Counted from the first letter of the stretch, positions 1 to 9,316 are shown. The stretch: DNA of 64,000 bases from Mycolicibacterium tokaiense (GCF_010725885.1 NZ_AP022600.1:2728001-2792000), one strand, 5' to 3'. Notes: a model not told the origin generated them from the sequence alone. Numbers and translations are program-made.

Positions 1-814
1 CATCGACAAGGGCTGGTTCCAGGAGAAGGGGCTGGAGGTCGACCTGTTCTCCGGCGGCGGTGGTGGCAACACCCTGCGTGTCGTCACCAGCGGCGACGCC
101 GACCTGGCCATCGCAGGCAACACCTCGGTGCTGCTGGCCGCGCAACAGCCCAGCTCCAACCTCACGGTGATCGCGCCGTGGTTCCAGCTCAACGACTTCT
201 CCTGGATCGCCCCGCCGGGACGCACGCTGGACAACAACGCGGTGCTGGGCTTCAGCTCCGCGGGCTCGTCCACCGAGCTGCTGGTCAAGGGACTCGAGAA
301 GGAACTCGGTGTGCGCGCCCAGGCGGTCGGCGGCATGGGGGACAACTGGACCGCGGCCAAGGCCGACCAGATCACCGCCGGCTGGGCCATGCAGCCCTTC
401 ATCGCGGCCAAGGAGGCCGAGGAGAACGCCGAGGTGCTGGTCAACTCCCGCGACATCCTGGGTGACCTGCCCGCCGACCTGGTGGCGGTCAACAACGACT
501 ACGCCGAGGCCAACCCGGACAACCTGAAGGCGTTCTTCGAGGTGGCCGACCGCCTCAACGAATGGGTGGTCGCCGAGCCGGACGCTGCGGCCGCCGAGAT
601 CGCCCCGCTGGTGGGCGTCAGCGAAGACGTCATGAAGGCTTCCCTGGCCGCCACTCCGGACCTGGCCAAGGGGTACTCGCTGACCGTCGACAAGGACGGG
701 CTGGAGAACCTCTCGACCCTGATGGTCGAAGCGGGACAGATCTCCGAGCCCGTGGACTGGGCCACCGTGCTGGATCAGCAGTACCTGCCCGAGGACGCCC
801 GCGCCACCCTCTGA
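1..814 (+). CDS. ABC transporter substrate-binding protein (NMT1/SsuA-like), 5' partial
   Basis: The reading frame is open from the left edge (frame begins at base 2), so the start codon, signal peptide and first lobe lie outside the window; about 270 residues remain. The visible part has the NMT1/TauA/SsuA-type pattern: a VTSGDADLAIAG stretch that usually lines the ligand cleft, followed by an alternating alpha/beta lobe ending near a conserved aromatic. Such lipoproteins or periplasmic proteins deliver small sulfonate, pyrimidine or heteroaromatic ligands to an importer. The ATPase and two permease genes follow directly, so this is the receptor of that importer. The ligand cannot be read from sequence; the downstream molybdenum hydroxylase suggests an N-heterocycle or aromatic (inference). 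Confidence 0.85.
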   Translation, partial: IDKGWFQEKGLEVDLFSGGGGGNTLRVVTSGDADLAIAGNTSVLLAAQQPSSNLTVIAPWFQLNDFSWIAPPGRTLDNNAVLGFSSAGSSTELLVKGLEKELGVRAQAVGGMGDNWTAAKADQITAGWAMQPFIAAKEAEENAEVLVNSRDILGDLPADLVAVNNDYAEANPDNLKAFFEVADRLNEWVVAEPDAAAAEIAPLVGVSEDVMKASLAATPDLAKGYSLTVDKDGLENLSTLMVEAGQISEPVDWATVLDQQYLPEDARATL

Positions 815-852
815 CCCCAGCCTGACCACCTCGCCGACGATCGGAGAAAAGC

Positions 853-1653
853 ATGCAGCCGCAAGGCATTCAGATGGACAACGTGTCAGTTGTCTTCGAG
901 ACCGCGGCAGCCACCGTCACCGCGGTCAAGAACGTCACCCAACAGGTGCCGCACGCCAGTTTCGTCTCGATCGTCGGCCCCAGCGGCTGCGGTAAGTCGA
1001 CGCTGCTCGCGGTGATCGCCGGCCTGCAGAAGGCGTCATCGGGGTCGGTCAGTGTGGCGGGCAAGCCGGTCACCGGGCCGGACCCCAAGATCGGCGTGGT
1101 GTTCCAGGAGGATTCGACGCTGCCGTGGCGCACCGTCGAGGAGAACGTCCGCTTCGCCATGCAGATGATCGGCGTCGACAAGTCCGAACAACGCAAGCGG
1201 GCCAAGGATGCCGTCGACCTGGTGGGGCTGGCCGGCTTCGAGAAGTCCTACCCCTCGCAGCTCTCCGGCGGCATGCGTCAGCGAGTGGCCCTGGCCCGGA
1301 CCCTGGCGGTGCAGCCGGAGGTGGTGCTGATGGACGAGCCGTTCGCCGCACTGGACCAGCAGACCCGGCTGTTCCTCGGCGCGGAGGTGCGTCAGATCTG
1401 GGCGCGCACCAACCAGACCATCGTCTTCGTCACCCACGACATCTCCGAGGCGATCCTGCTCTCGCAGCAGGTCTGGGTGATGTCCTACCGGCCGGGCACC
1501 ATCATCGACGTGGTCGACATCGACCTGCCGGAGAATCGCGACGCCTCGGTAGTGTCCACGCCGCAGTTCAACGAACTGCACAACCGCATCTGGAGCTCGC
1601 TGCAGGCGGAGTCCATGCGCGGGTTCAAGCAGCAGGAGACCGCCGCGACATGA
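853..1653 (+). CDS. ABC transporter ATP-binding protein (SsuB/TauB family)
   Basis: A 266-residue nucleotide-binding subunit of an importer. Walker A GPSGCGKST is at residues 42-50, the signature LSGGMRQR near 138, Walker B with DEPFAALD near 160, and the H-loop THD further on. Length and the C-terminal extension fit the nitrate/sulfonate/taurine ATPase group. The start ATG at 853 has a GGAG ribosome site about 8 bases upstream. The stop overlaps the first permease start by 4 bases (ATGA), so translation is probably coupled. It energises uptake through the two permeases that follow. Confidence 0.92.
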   Translation: MQPQGIQMDNVSVVFETAAATVTAVKNVTQQVPHASFVSIVGPSGCGKSTLLAVIAGLQKASSGSVSVAGKPVTGPDPKIGVVFQEDSTLPWRTVEENVRFAMQMIGVDKSEQRKRAKDAVDLVGLAGFEKSYPSQLSGGMRQRVALARTLAVQPEVVLMDEPFAALDQQTRLFLGAEVRQIWARTNQTIVFVTHDISEAILLSQQVWVMSYRPGTIIDVVDIDLPENRDASVVSTPQFNELHNRIWSSLQAESMRGFKQQETAAT

Positions 1654-2498
1654 CCTCCTCGTACGTCGCCGCCGACGACCTCCCGGCCGAGACACTGCCC
1701 GCGGCGCCCCAGCCCACCCCGGCGCCGCCCAAACGGGGGATCAGCAAGGGTGCGCTGAGCGCCCTGTCCACGATCGGGCTGATCGCGGCGTTCATCGCGA
1801 TCTGCGAGATCGGCGTCCGTGCCGGTCTGTGGAACGAGAGTGTGCTGCCCGCTCCGTCGACCATCTTCGCCGAGTTGGCCACCCAGATGGCGTTGCCCCA
1901 GTTCTGGGACGACGCCGCCCGAACCGGTGTCGAGGTCGCGGTATCGCTGGTGTTCGGCGCCCTGCTCGGGCTGCTGGCAGGCCTGACGTTCTGGAAGCTG
2001 CCCTACATCGGCCGGATCTTCGAGCCGTACCTGGTGTCGTTTTATGCGGTGCCCTTGGTGCTGTTCTACCCGGTGATGATCGTCCTGGTGGGCATCAACG
2101 CCATGTCGGTCATCATCCTGGCCACCATCATGGCGGCCATCCCGATGGCGTTGAACACCACCGTCGGCCTCAAGGGCATGCGGCCGGTGTACATGAAGCT
2201 GGCCCGCTCACTGAACGCTTCACCGCGCCAGGTGCTCTTCTCGGTGGCCATCCCGGCGGCCGGGCCGTTCATCGTCGCGGGTCTACGGCTGGCGGTGGTG
2301 TACGCGCTGATCGGCACCATCGCCATGGAGTTCACCACCGCACAGGCCGGGCTGGGCTACCGCATCCGCTATCTGTACGAAACCTTCGACAACACAGCGA
2401 TGTTCGCCTACATCGTCGTGGTGTTGCTGTTCTCGTGTCTGCTCACCGTGCTGCTGGCGCTGGTGGAGCGGGTGCTGCTGAAAGGACGAAACCTGTGA
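1650..2498 (+). CDS. ABC transporter permease (first of two)
   Basis: A 282-residue inner-membrane permease of the binding-protein-dependent family (SsuC/TauC-like). After a proline-rich cytosolic N-terminus of about 35 residues it has roughly six hydrophobic helices. The cytoplasmic EAA-type loop is in the second half, around the MKLARSLNASPRQ segment that contacts the ATPase. The ATG overlaps the ATPase stop by 4 bases and its own stop overlaps the next permease start by 4 bases. Two separate permease genes suggest a heterodimeric channel. Confidence 0.9.
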   Translation: MTSSYVAADDLPAETLPAAPQPTPAPPKRGISKGALSALSTIGLIAAFIAICEIGVRAGLWNESVLPAPSTIFAELATQMALPQFWDDAARTGVEVAVSLVFGALLGLLAGLTFWKLPYIGRIFEPYLVSFYAVPLVLFYPVMIVLVGINAMSVIILATIMAAIPMALNTTVGLKGMRPVYMKLARSLNASPRQVLFSVAIPAAGPFIVAGLRLAVVYALIGTIAMEFTTAQAGLGYRIRYLYETFDNTAMFAYIVVVLLFSCLLTVLLALVERVLLKGRNL

Positions 2499-3268
2499 GC
2501 TCCGCAGTGGCATCACCCACGCCGGCCGCCCGCCGCGTGCGCACCTTCCTGGGCGGGCAGCTGTTCGGGTCGGTGGCCCTGGCAGCGCTGATGGTGCTGA
2601 TCTGGGAAATCGTCTCCGGCCTGACGTTCGTCATCCCGTCGCCGGCGGCCACCGTCGAGGTGCTCATCCAGAACCTGACCAACTCGGCCTACCTGTTCGA
2701 CATGCAGGTGACCGCGCAGTCGGTGGTGCTGGCCTTCGTGATCGGGACCGCCATCGGCGGCGGGCTGGGTCTGCTGCTCGGGCTGTCGGAGAAACTGCGG
2801 CTCATCTTCGAGCCGACGCTGATCATGCTCAACGGCATCCCGAAGATCGTGCTGTATCCGGTTCTGCTGCCCATCTTTTCGCTGTCTGGCTCCAAAGTGG
2901 TGATGGGAGTGCTGTTCGCCCTGTTCCCGGTGCTGATCAACGTCTCCACCGGCGTGCAGGAAATCCCGAAGGTGTACTGGAAGCTGGCCAAGTCGGTGCA
3001 GGCGAACGCCTGGCAGCGGCTGGTGCACATCATCTTCCCCGCGATCCGGCGGCCGCTGCTGACCGGCATCCGGCTGGCTGTCAGCCTCGCCGTGGTGGGT
3101 GTGGTGCTCTCGGAGTTCTTCGCGACCCGCCGCGGACTGGGCCGAGTGGTATTGCAGTCCTACAGCCATGGCGAATACCCGGCCATGGTGGCCACCATCC
3201 TGCTGCTCATCACCGTGTCGTTCGTGATCTCGATAGCCCTGTGGCAGTGGGAGAAGCGAATCCATTGA
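2495..3268 (+). CDS. ABC transporter permease (second of two)
   Basis: A 257-residue permease homologous to its neighbour, with about six transmembrane segments and an EAA loop around KVYWKLAKSVQANAWQR. The chosen start is the GTG at 2495, which overlaps the previous stop (GTGA), the same coupling used throughout this operon. The stop overlaps the TTG start of the molybdenum hydroxylase large subunit. Importer and hydroxylase are therefore co-transcribed, so the imported compound is plausibly the hydroxylase substrate (inference). Confidence 0.9.
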   Translation: MSSAVASPTPAARRVRTFLGGQLFGSVALAALMVLIWEIVSGLTFVIPSPAATVEVLIQNLTNSAYLFDMQVTAQSVVLAFVIGTAIGGGLGLLLGLSEKLRLIFEPTLIMLNGIPKIVLYPVLLPIFSLSGSKVVMGVLFALFPVLINVSTGVQEIPKVYWKLAKSVQANAWQRLVHIIFPAIRRPLLTGIRLAVSLAVVGVVLSEFFATRRGLGRVVLQSYSHGEYPAMVATILLLITVSFVISIALWQWEKRIH

Positions 3269-5583
3269 GCGACGGCTACATCGGGCAGTCGGTCCCGCGG
3301 CGTGAGGATCAGCGGCTGCTCGCCGGCCGCGGCCGGTTCCTCGCCGATCAAGCCTCCGGCGCGCACCACGTGGTGTTCCTGCGCTCCAGCCAGGCGCACG
3401 CCCGGATCGACCGGATCGACGGCAGCCGCGCCACCGAGATGCCCGGTGTACTCGGCTTCTTCACCGCCGCTGAGCTGGATCTCGAGGGTGTCCCGATTCC
3501 GCTGCTGACGCGTCCCGAGGTCGAGTTCTCCGACGCCACCCAGTGCGTGCTCGCCGAGCAGCGGCTGCCGGTGCTGGCCTCGCAGCGGGTGCACTACATC
3601 GGCCAGCCCATCGCCGTGCTGATCGCCGAGGACCGCTATCGCGCCGAGGACGCCCTCGAGATGGTCGAGGTGGACTACACCCCGTTGCCCGCCGTCACCG
3701 ACGCCGAGGCGGCCTTGCAGGCTGACAGCCCGGTGTTGTTCGACCATCTCTCCGGCAACGAGGCCGCCCGGCTGCGGTACAACTTCGGTGATCCCGCTGC
3801 CGCCATGGCTGTCGCGCACCGGGTGGTCAGCGGCACCTACCGAATGGGCCGCCACGGTGCCGTTCCGCTGGAATGCCGCGGCGTGCGGGCCGAATTCGAT
3901 CCGCGCCGAGGGCAACTCGAGGTCCTGACCTCCACTCAGGTGCCGCACATGGTGCGTAAAGCCATCTGCGGGGTCACCGGGTGGGCTCCCGAGGATGTCA
4001 CGGTGTCGGTGCCCGATGTGGGCGGCGGGTTCGGCACCAAGGCCAACGTTTACAGCGAGGAGATCGTGCTCGCGGTGCTGGCCCGCCGGACCGGTCACGC
4101 GCTGATCTGGGTGGAGGACCGGCAGGAGCACCTGGCCGCCAGTGCCCAGGGCCGCGACCAGGTGCACCACACGCGACTGGCCGTCGACGCCGACGGTCAC
4201 ATCCTGGCCTGGGAGGACCACTTCGTCGTCGACATCGGGGCGGGCAGCCTGTGGGTGGCCGGCATCGTCGCCAATACCGCCATTCACCTCCTGGGTCCAT
4301 ATCGTGTTCCGGCAGCTGACATCTCGGGGCGCGCCGCACTGACCAACAAGACACTGGTGGCCCAGTACCGCGGGGCGGGCCGGCCGGAGGCCACCTTCGC
4401 CCTGGAGCGCAGTCTGGACGCCGCGGCCGCCGAGCTCGGCATCTCCACCGCCGAGATCCGCCGCCGCAACCTGCTGACCGCCGCCGATCTGCCGTATTCC
4501 CGGCCCATCCCGTACCGCGACGGGGTTCCCATCGTCTTCGACGGCGCCGACTACCTGGCCTGCCTGAAGGCGGTGACCGAGGAGCTGCCGCCGTCGGAAG
4601 CAGAGCTGGTGGCCGCCGAACACCCCGATCACGCCGTGGGATACGGGTTGTCGAGCTACCTGGAAGCCACCGGCCGGGGGCCGCACGAGACTGCCCGCAT
4701 CCGCGTCCTGCGAAGCGGCGAGTTCGAGGTCACCTCCGGAGCGGCCAGCGCCGGGCAGGCCCACGAGACCGTGTTCGCCCAGGTGGCTGCCGACGCGCTG
4801 GCGGTACCGCTGGAGGCGGTGCGCTACGTCCCCGCCGACACCGAGCGCCTGCCCGAAGGCGTCGGCACCTTCGCCAGCCGTTCGGCGATCCTGGCCGGCT
4901 CGGCCATCCACCAGGCCGCCGGCGAGCTCGTCGGCCTGGCCGCGACGCGGGCAGCGGCCCTGCTCGGGGCCTCCTCGGGCGTCGAGTACGCCGACGGGAT
5001 GTTCACCGCGGACGGCCGCAGCATCGGTTGGCGCGAGCTGGCGCAGTCGCAGGCGGTGGGCGGCGGGCTGGAAGGCGGTGGCGCCCTGGACGTCACCGCG
5101 GTGTTCCGACCGCCGACCGTCACCTGGACCATGGGCGTGCACGCCGTCATCCTCGGGGTGCACCGGCGCACCGGCATCGTCACCGTGCTCCGCTACGCGG
5201 TGGCCCACGAGGGCGGCCGTGAGATCAACCCGAAGGTGGTCGAAGGCCAGGTGATCGGCGGCGTCGCCCAGGGCCTCGGCGGGGCGCTGTTCGAGCAGTG
5301 GAGTTATTCGCCTGCGGGCCAGCCTCTCTCCACCACCTTCGCGGCCTACCACCTGCCGTTGTCCACGGATGTGCCGCGCGTTGCCGTGCGGCACCTGCAC
5401 GTCGACACCCCGGTCAACCCGATCGGCGTGCGCGGCGCGGGCGAGAGCGGCACCATCGCGGTCTACGCGGCGGTGGCAGGCGCGGTCGACGATGCTCTGG
5501 GAACCGGCTTTCACGTCAGCACCACGCCGATCGACACCGGAGCCCTGTGCCGCGAGCTCGACACCGCGGGGGTGCCGGTATGA
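3265..5583 (+). CDS. Molybdenum hydroxylase large subunit (xanthine dehydrogenase/CoxL-like)
   Basis: A 772-residue molybdopterin-binding subunit of the xanthine oxidase family. Seen: the N-terminal a/b hammerhead domain, GGGFGTK in the cofactor-binding part, QYRGAGRPEA at about 367-376 and the catalytic GAGE glutamate at E727. The YRGAGR loop is the form II type; form I CO dehydrogenase has AYRCSFR, so this is a hydroxylase of an organic, probably heteroaromatic, substrate rather than true CODH. The TTG at 3265 is preferred: it overlaps the permease stop and has a GAGAAG site about 9 bases upstream. Medium and small subunits follow in L-M-S order with 4-base overlaps. Confidence 0.88.
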   Translation: MSDGYIGQSVPRREDQRLLAGRGRFLADQASGAHHVVFLRSSQAHARIDRIDGSRATEMPGVLGFFTAAELDLEGVPIPLLTRPEVEFSDATQCVLAEQRLPVLASQRVHYIGQPIAVLIAEDRYRAEDALEMVEVDYTPLPAVTDAEAALQADSPVLFDHLSGNEAARLRYNFGDPAAAMAVAHRVVSGTYRMGRHGAVPLECRGVRAEFDPRRGQLEVLTSTQVPHMVRKAICGVTGWAPEDVTVSVPDVGGGFGTKANVYSEEIVLAVLARRTGHALIWVEDRQEHLAASAQGRDQVHHTRLAVDADGHILAWEDHFVVDIGAGSLWVAGIVANTAIHLLGPYRVPAADISGRAALTNKTLVAQYRGAGRPEATFALERSLDAAAAELGISTAEIRRRNLLTAADLPYSRPIPYRDGVPIVFDGADYLACLKAVTEELPPSEAELVAAEHPDHAVGYGLSSYLEATGRGPHETARIRVLRSGEFEVTSGAASAGQAHETVFAQVAADALAVPLEAVRYVPADTERLPEGVGTFASRSAILAGSAIHQAAGELVGLAATRAAALLGASSGVEYADGMFTADGRSIGWRELAQSQAVGGGLEGGGALDVTAVFRPPTVTWTMGVHAVILGVHRRTGIVTVLRYAVAHEGGREINPKVVEGQVIGGVAQGLGGALFEQWSYSPAGQPLSTTFAAYHLPLSTDVPRVAVRHLHVDTPVNPIGVRGAGESGTIAVYAAVAGAVDDALGTGFHVSTTPIDTGALCRELDTAGVPV

Positions 5584-6446
5584 AGCCCGCTGAATTCGCC
5601 TACCACCGACCGGAATCGGTGGCCGAGGCGCTGCTCTTGCTGGCCGAGCTGCCCGATGCCAAACTGCTGGCCGGTGGACAGTCGCTGCTGACGCTGATGA
5701 ACCTGCGCCTGGCCCGGCCCGCCGCGGTGATCGACATCGGTGGTCTGGTCGAGCTCACCAGGATCTTCGACGACACCGACGACCTGATCCTGGGAGCGAT
5801 GGTGACCCATCGCACGGTGGAGACCGACCCGCTGATCGCCGCGCGTACACCGCTGTTGGCCGATGCTGCGCGCTACATCGGCCACATCGGGATCCGCAAC
5901 CGCGGCACCATCGGCGGCTCCCTCGCCCATGCCGACCCGGCCGCGGAGATGCCGCTGGCCGCGCTGGCGCTGGGGGCCACCTGTCACGTGGAGTCGGCCG
6001 CCAGGGGGCGCCGGGCGGTCGCCGCCCAGGACCTGTTCCTGTCGTTCTACACCAGCTCCCTGGAACCCGACGAGATGCTCACCTGGATCTCCCTGCCGGC
6101 GATCACGCCGCAGCAGGGCTGGGGATTCGTCGAATATGCCCATCAGCACGGTGATTACGGAATGGCCGGGGCCGGGGTGATGCTGACGCTGGACGCCTCG
6201 GGACGTGTCGAGCAGGTGCGGGCGGCGGTGCTCAACGCTGCGGACCGGCCGCTGCTGTTCACCGCAGGTGTGGGGGAGCGCCCGTCCGCCGGGCTCTGGG
6301 AACAGCTGGCCGCCGAGTGGGCCGCCCAGACCGAACCGTCCGCGGACGACGCGGCCTACGCGCGACGGTTGTGCGCCGTCGCGCTGGAAGAGGCGTTGAC
6401 GGCGGCCGCAGGCAGGCTCGCAGCCGAACAGGAGGTGCTCCGGTGA
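5580..6446 (+). CDS. Molybdenum hydroxylase FAD-binding (medium) subunit
   Basis: A 288-residue CoxM/XdhB-type flavoprotein. The FAD signature LAGGQSLLTLMNLRL is at about residues 30-44 and a second motif, RNRGTIGGSLAHADPAAE, near 110. The C-terminal half matches the CO dehydrogenase flavoprotein C-terminal domain. It passes electrons between the 2Fe-2S subunit and the external acceptor. The ATG overlaps the large-subunit stop (ATGA) and the stop overlaps the small-subunit GTG. Length is normal for the family. Confidence 0.9.
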   Translation: MKPAEFAYHRPESVAEALLLLAELPDAKLLAGGQSLLTLMNLRLARPAAVIDIGGLVELTRIFDDTDDLILGAMVTHRTVETDPLIAARTPLLADAARYIGHIGIRNRGTIGGSLAHADPAAEMPLAALALGATCHVESAARGRRAVAAQDLFLSFYTSSLEPDEMLTWISLPAITPQQGWGFVEYAHQHGDYGMAGAGVMLTLDASGRVEQVRAAVLNAADRPLLFTAGVGERPSAGLWEQLAAEWAAQTEPSADDAAYARRLCAVALEEALTAAAGRLAAEQEVLR

Positions 6447-6919
6447 CGGTGCAGATCACGGTGACGGTGAACGGTACGGCGTTCGAGCGTGCGGTACCGC
6501 CGCGGATGACGCTGGCGGACTTCCTCCGTGACGAACTGGGCTTGACCGGAACACATCTGGGATGCGAGCACGGCGTCTGCGGCGCCTGCTCGGTGTTCAT
6601 CGACGGACGCAGCGCACGGGCGTGCCTGACGCTGGCGGTGCAGGTCGACGGGCGCACCGTCACCACCGTCGAAGGCCTCGACCAGTTCGAGGAGGCGCCG
6701 CGGCTGCGCGAATGCTTCGCCAAACAGCGCGGTCTGCAATGCGGCTTCTGCACGCCGGGCTTCCTGGTCACCGCGCTGGAGCTGATCCGCGACACCGATA
6801 CACAGAAGCCGCTGACCGAGGACGGTGTGCGAGAGGTGTTGTCCGGCAACATCTGTCGATGCACCGGCTACCAGGGAATCGTCGACGCGGTGCTGGAAGC
6901 GGCGCAGACATCCGACTAG
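6443..6919 (+). CDS. Molybdenum hydroxylase 2Fe-2S (small) subunit
   Basis: A 158-residue CoxS-type protein with both iron-sulfur clusters intact. The N-terminal plant-type ferredoxin cluster is C41, C46, C49 and C61. The C-terminal helical cluster is C100 (QCGFC), C103, C138 and C140 (NICRCTGY). The GTG start overlaps the medium-subunit stop and sits 10 bases after an AGGAGG-like site. It completes the L-M-S hydroxylase encoded just upstream. Confidence 0.92.
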   Translation: MTVQITVTVNGTAFERAVPPRMTLADFLRDELGLTGTHLGCEHGVCGACSVFIDGRSARACLTLAVQVDGRTVTTVEGLDQFEEAPRLRECFAKQRGLQCGFCTPGFLVTALELIRDTDTQKPLTEDGVREVLSGNICRCTGYQGIVDAVLEAAQTSD

Positions 6920-7875
6920 ACAGGTCGCTGCTCCGCCCGACCGGCCGTCCCGACTGGGCGGCCGCCGCGGCGCTGGCCGTCGCACTCGGCGCGGTGTTCG
7001 TATCGTGTGATCTGCTGGGGCAGCCGAGCGCCGGCGCCGCGGTGGCCCTGGGTTTTGTGTTGACCGCTGTTCCGGTGATTCCCCGAACTCTCGTTGCTGC
7101 AGCCGAAGTGCTGGCACTGCGCACCGCAGCGGTGGCCGCCGGCGCCGGTGTGGTGCTGCTATTCGGGGGTAACACCCCGGCCCTGGCGGTGTGCACCGTG
7201 GGCGCGGCGATGCTGGGAGCGGTGCTGCCGAAGCTGGGTGCCACCGCGGCATTGGCGATCGTGCTGATGGACCTGCACACCGGCCGACTGGTGGAAGCCC
7301 CACCGCTGCCGCTTCCGGTGCTCTATCTCAGTGGCGCCGCCGCGGTGTGGGTGGCCGTGCTGCTGGCACGGGCCACCCGCCGAGCCCCGGCGGAAACCGC
7401 TGCGCGCAAGGCGGGGTACACCCTCGTCGCCGCGATGGGGGTGGCCGTCGCCCTGGCCACGACCGTCGCAGCGGCGGTGCCCGAGGACGTCGTGGGCGCC
7501 CACTGGTTGATCACCAGCGTCATCCTGTCCATTCAGAGCGACCCGTCGGCCACCGGTCTGCGCCTGGCACAACGGTTGTCGGGCAATCTGGTGGGTGCCG
7601 TGCTGGCCGCGGTCATCCTCGCCGCACATCCGGCGACCGTTGTGCTGGTGGTGGCCATCGTGGTGCTCTTCCTGCTGGCGATGGCGCTGCGGCCGGTGAA
7701 CTACACCTGGTGGGCGGTGACCGGGCCGCCGGTGCTGTTGCTCATCAGCGAGTACCCCGCCGTCTTCCCGTGGTACGAGGGCGGGGTACGGCTGCTGATG
7801 AACGTCGTCGGTGCGCTCATCGTCGTCGCGGTGGTCTTCGGCGCGCCTAAGTGTCTGCCCGCAAAACGGTGGTGA
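6859..7875 (+). CDS. FUSC-family (aromatic-acid exporter-like) membrane protein
   Basis: About 338 residues, mostly hydrophobic, with two blocks of roughly four to five helices separated by a short polar stretch (ARATRRAPAETAARK). The second block contains RLAQRLSGNLVGAVLAA, typical of FUSC/aromatic acid exporter domains. The start is uncertain: ATG 6859 overlaps the small-subunit gene by 61 bases, and the next candidate (GTG 6994) would cut the first helix. It probably exports or tolerates an aromatic acid intermediate of the adjacent hydroxylase pathway (inference). Its end overlaps the convergent DUF1338 gene by 29 bases. Confidence 0.7.
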   Translation: MHRLPGNRRRGAGSGADIRLDRSLLRPTGRPDWAAAAALAVALGAVFVSCDLLGQPSAGAAVALGFVLTAVPVIPRTLVAAAEVLALRTAAVAAGAGVVLLFGGNTPALAVCTVGAAMLGAVLPKLGATAALAIVLMDLHTGRLVEAPPLPLPVLYLSGAAAVWVAVLLARATRRAPAETAARKAGYTLVAAMGVAVALATTVAAAVPEDVVGAHWLITSVILSIQSDPSATGLRLAQRLSGNLVGAVLAAVILAAHPATVVLVVAIVVLFLLAMALRPVNYTWWAVTGPPVLLLISEYPAVFPWYEGGVRLLMNVVGALIVVAVVFGAPKCLPAKRW

Positions 7876-9250
7876 GTCCCAGTTGACGCGATACCTCGTC
7901 GAGCGAGCGCTGACGCTGCGCGGCGTACAGGTCGTTGGGGTCGGCCACCGGTATACCGAGGATCTCCGACATCCAGTCGATGGTGCGATCCGACCCGGCC
8001 ACCGACAGGTCCTTGTGGCCTTCCGAGGACAGGTTCGACTGGAAGATGCCTGCGGCCGAGCGCGGCAGGAAGTCCTCATACACGATGGGGTGCGGCACCA
8101 GCCAGCCGCGCTGCAGCAGGCTGGCCAGGTTCGCTTCGAACGGCCCGGTGCGCGCGGATTCCGGGGCCAGGGTGAACGTGAAGTACGCCAGATCCTGAAC
8201 GGCGAGCTCGAGTTCGGTGGTTGGCAGGTTCTCGCGCCACACCTGGCGGGCCACGTCCTGGCGCACCGCGCCGGGCTCCTCGGCCACCCGGGCGTCGGTC
8301 TTGGCAACCATGACGTCGTAGAGGTCGCGGCCGGCCGGGGTCAGCGCCACGCCGCGGGCTTCCACCTCCCCGAAGCGCACGCGCAGCGAATCGGTGTGCA
8401 CCACGCCGTCGGCATCGACGAATCGCCGGGCCTCGGCCAGGGCCTTGAACGACGTCTGGCGCAGCAGCACGTCGGGCCCCTCCCAGCCGGGCGGGCCCTG
8501 GATGTCGTCGATCATGGTGATCCCTCTGGCCTCCATGCGGCGGTAGAGCTCGTCGATGTCGAGTACCCGCGGAGTCAGGTGGTTGATGTGGGTGGTGCTC
8601 ACGCCGCCGATGTCCGCGGCCACCGACGAGATGGCGTCCAGCGTCTCGTACCACACCCGGTCCACGGGCTGGTCGGACAACTCGAACGCCTGGGTGGCCA
8701 GTGCCACAAAACGATCGGCATCGCGGGTGGGCAGCTGTCCTTCGGCCTGGGCGACGGCGGCGAGCTGCAGCAGTTCGTCGTCGAACAGGATGCGGTGTTC
8801 CAGGAACTCGGACAGTCGGCCAGTGAGTTCTTCGGTGAAGAACCGGCGGTCGTCGATCACCAGCATCGAGGTGAAGACGCGGAAGGGATTGCGGTCCAGT
8901 TCCGCCGGATCGATGGGCCGAAAGGCGGTGGACACCACAGGAACTGCGCTGGATGCGGCCTCACGCAGATCGTAGAACCCGACGGGCTGCATGCCGAAGC
9001 CGCCGAAGATGGTGGCCACCTGGCGCATCTCCTTGGCGGTGCCCACCCGGATGGCGCCGTGGCGCTCGTCGGCCACCCGGGTTGCGGTGCCCAGCCTTTC
9101 GGCGTCGGCCCCGTGGCGCAGCAGTACCTCCCGATTGACCTCGGCTGCGACATCGACCAGATCGAGATAGGCGGGCACTTCGTTGCCGTACATCTGTGAC
9201 AGCGACCGCGCGAACCTCGCGCGCAATTCCCATGAGCTGACGGTGGCCAT
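7847..9250 (-). CDS. DUF1338/HglS-like 2-oxoacid dioxygenase
   Basis: A 467-residue VOC-superfamily protein resembling 2-oxoadipate dioxygenase/decarboxylase (HglS), which converts 2-oxoadipate and O2 to D-2-hydroxyglutarate and CO2 at a non-haem Fe(II). Seen: the ERHGAIR motif (H64, R68, offset from HglS H70/R74 by six), a second histidine in THINHLTPR (H221/H224) and a glutamate in FGEVEARG (E295/E297). ATG 9250 has an AGGAG site. Transcribed divergently from the amidohydrolase across an 86-bp promoter region. The family is best known from lysine catabolism; here it may act on a ring-cleavage oxo-acid (inference). Confidence 0.8.
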   Translation of the reverse strand: MATVSSWELRARFARSLSQMYGNEVPAYLDLVDVAAEVNREVLLRHGADAERLGTATRVADERHGAIRVGTAKEMRQVATIFGGFGMQPVGFYDLREAASSAVPVVSTAFRPIDPAELDRNPFRVFTSMLVIDDRRFFTEELTGRLSEFLEHRILFDDELLQLAAVAQAEGQLPTRDADRFVALATQAFELSDQPVDRVWYETLDAISSVAADIGGVSTTHINHLTPRVLDIDELYRRMEARGITMIDDIQGPPGWEGPDVLLRQTSFKALAEARRFVDADGVVHTDSLRVRFGEVEARGVALTPAGRDLYDVMVAKTDARVAEEPGAVRQDVARQVWRENLPTTELELAVQDLAYFTFTLAPESARTGPFEANLASLLQRGWLVPHPIVYEDFLPRSAAGIFQSNLSSEGHKDLSVAGSDRTIDWMSEILGIPVADPNDLYAAQRQRSLDEVSRQLGLTTVLRADT

Positions 9251-9302
9251 CCGGTGCGTCTCCTGCCGTTCGGGTCCCCCGGCGGGGCATACACCTGTTA
9301 CC

Positions 9303-9316
9303 GTATACTGGATCCA
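9303..9316. promoter_or_regulatory. Divergent promoter with two abutting palindromes
   Basis: The 86-bp gap between the divergent dioxygenase and amidohydrolase genes holds GTATAC (9303-9308) followed at once by TGGATCCA (9309-9316). The first overlaps TATACT (9304-9309), a good -10 for the amidohydrolase gene. Short abutting palindromes over a promoter are typical of GntR/FCD-type operators (inference). No regulator gene is visible nearby. Confidence 0.4.

Noticed and set aside
3160..5514. Long open frame antisense to the hydroxylase large subunit
   Set aside because: High GC keeps antisense frames open; the protein is low-complexity Gly/Arg/His with no domain, while the sense strand has full motifs. 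The same reasoning rejects other long antisense frames such as 18738-20891 and 27447-28928.
3265..6919. Aerobic CO dehydrogenase (coxLMS)
   Set aside because: The active-site loop is YRGAGR rather than AYRCSFR, gene order is L-M-S, and no CoxD/E/F/G maturation genes are visible.
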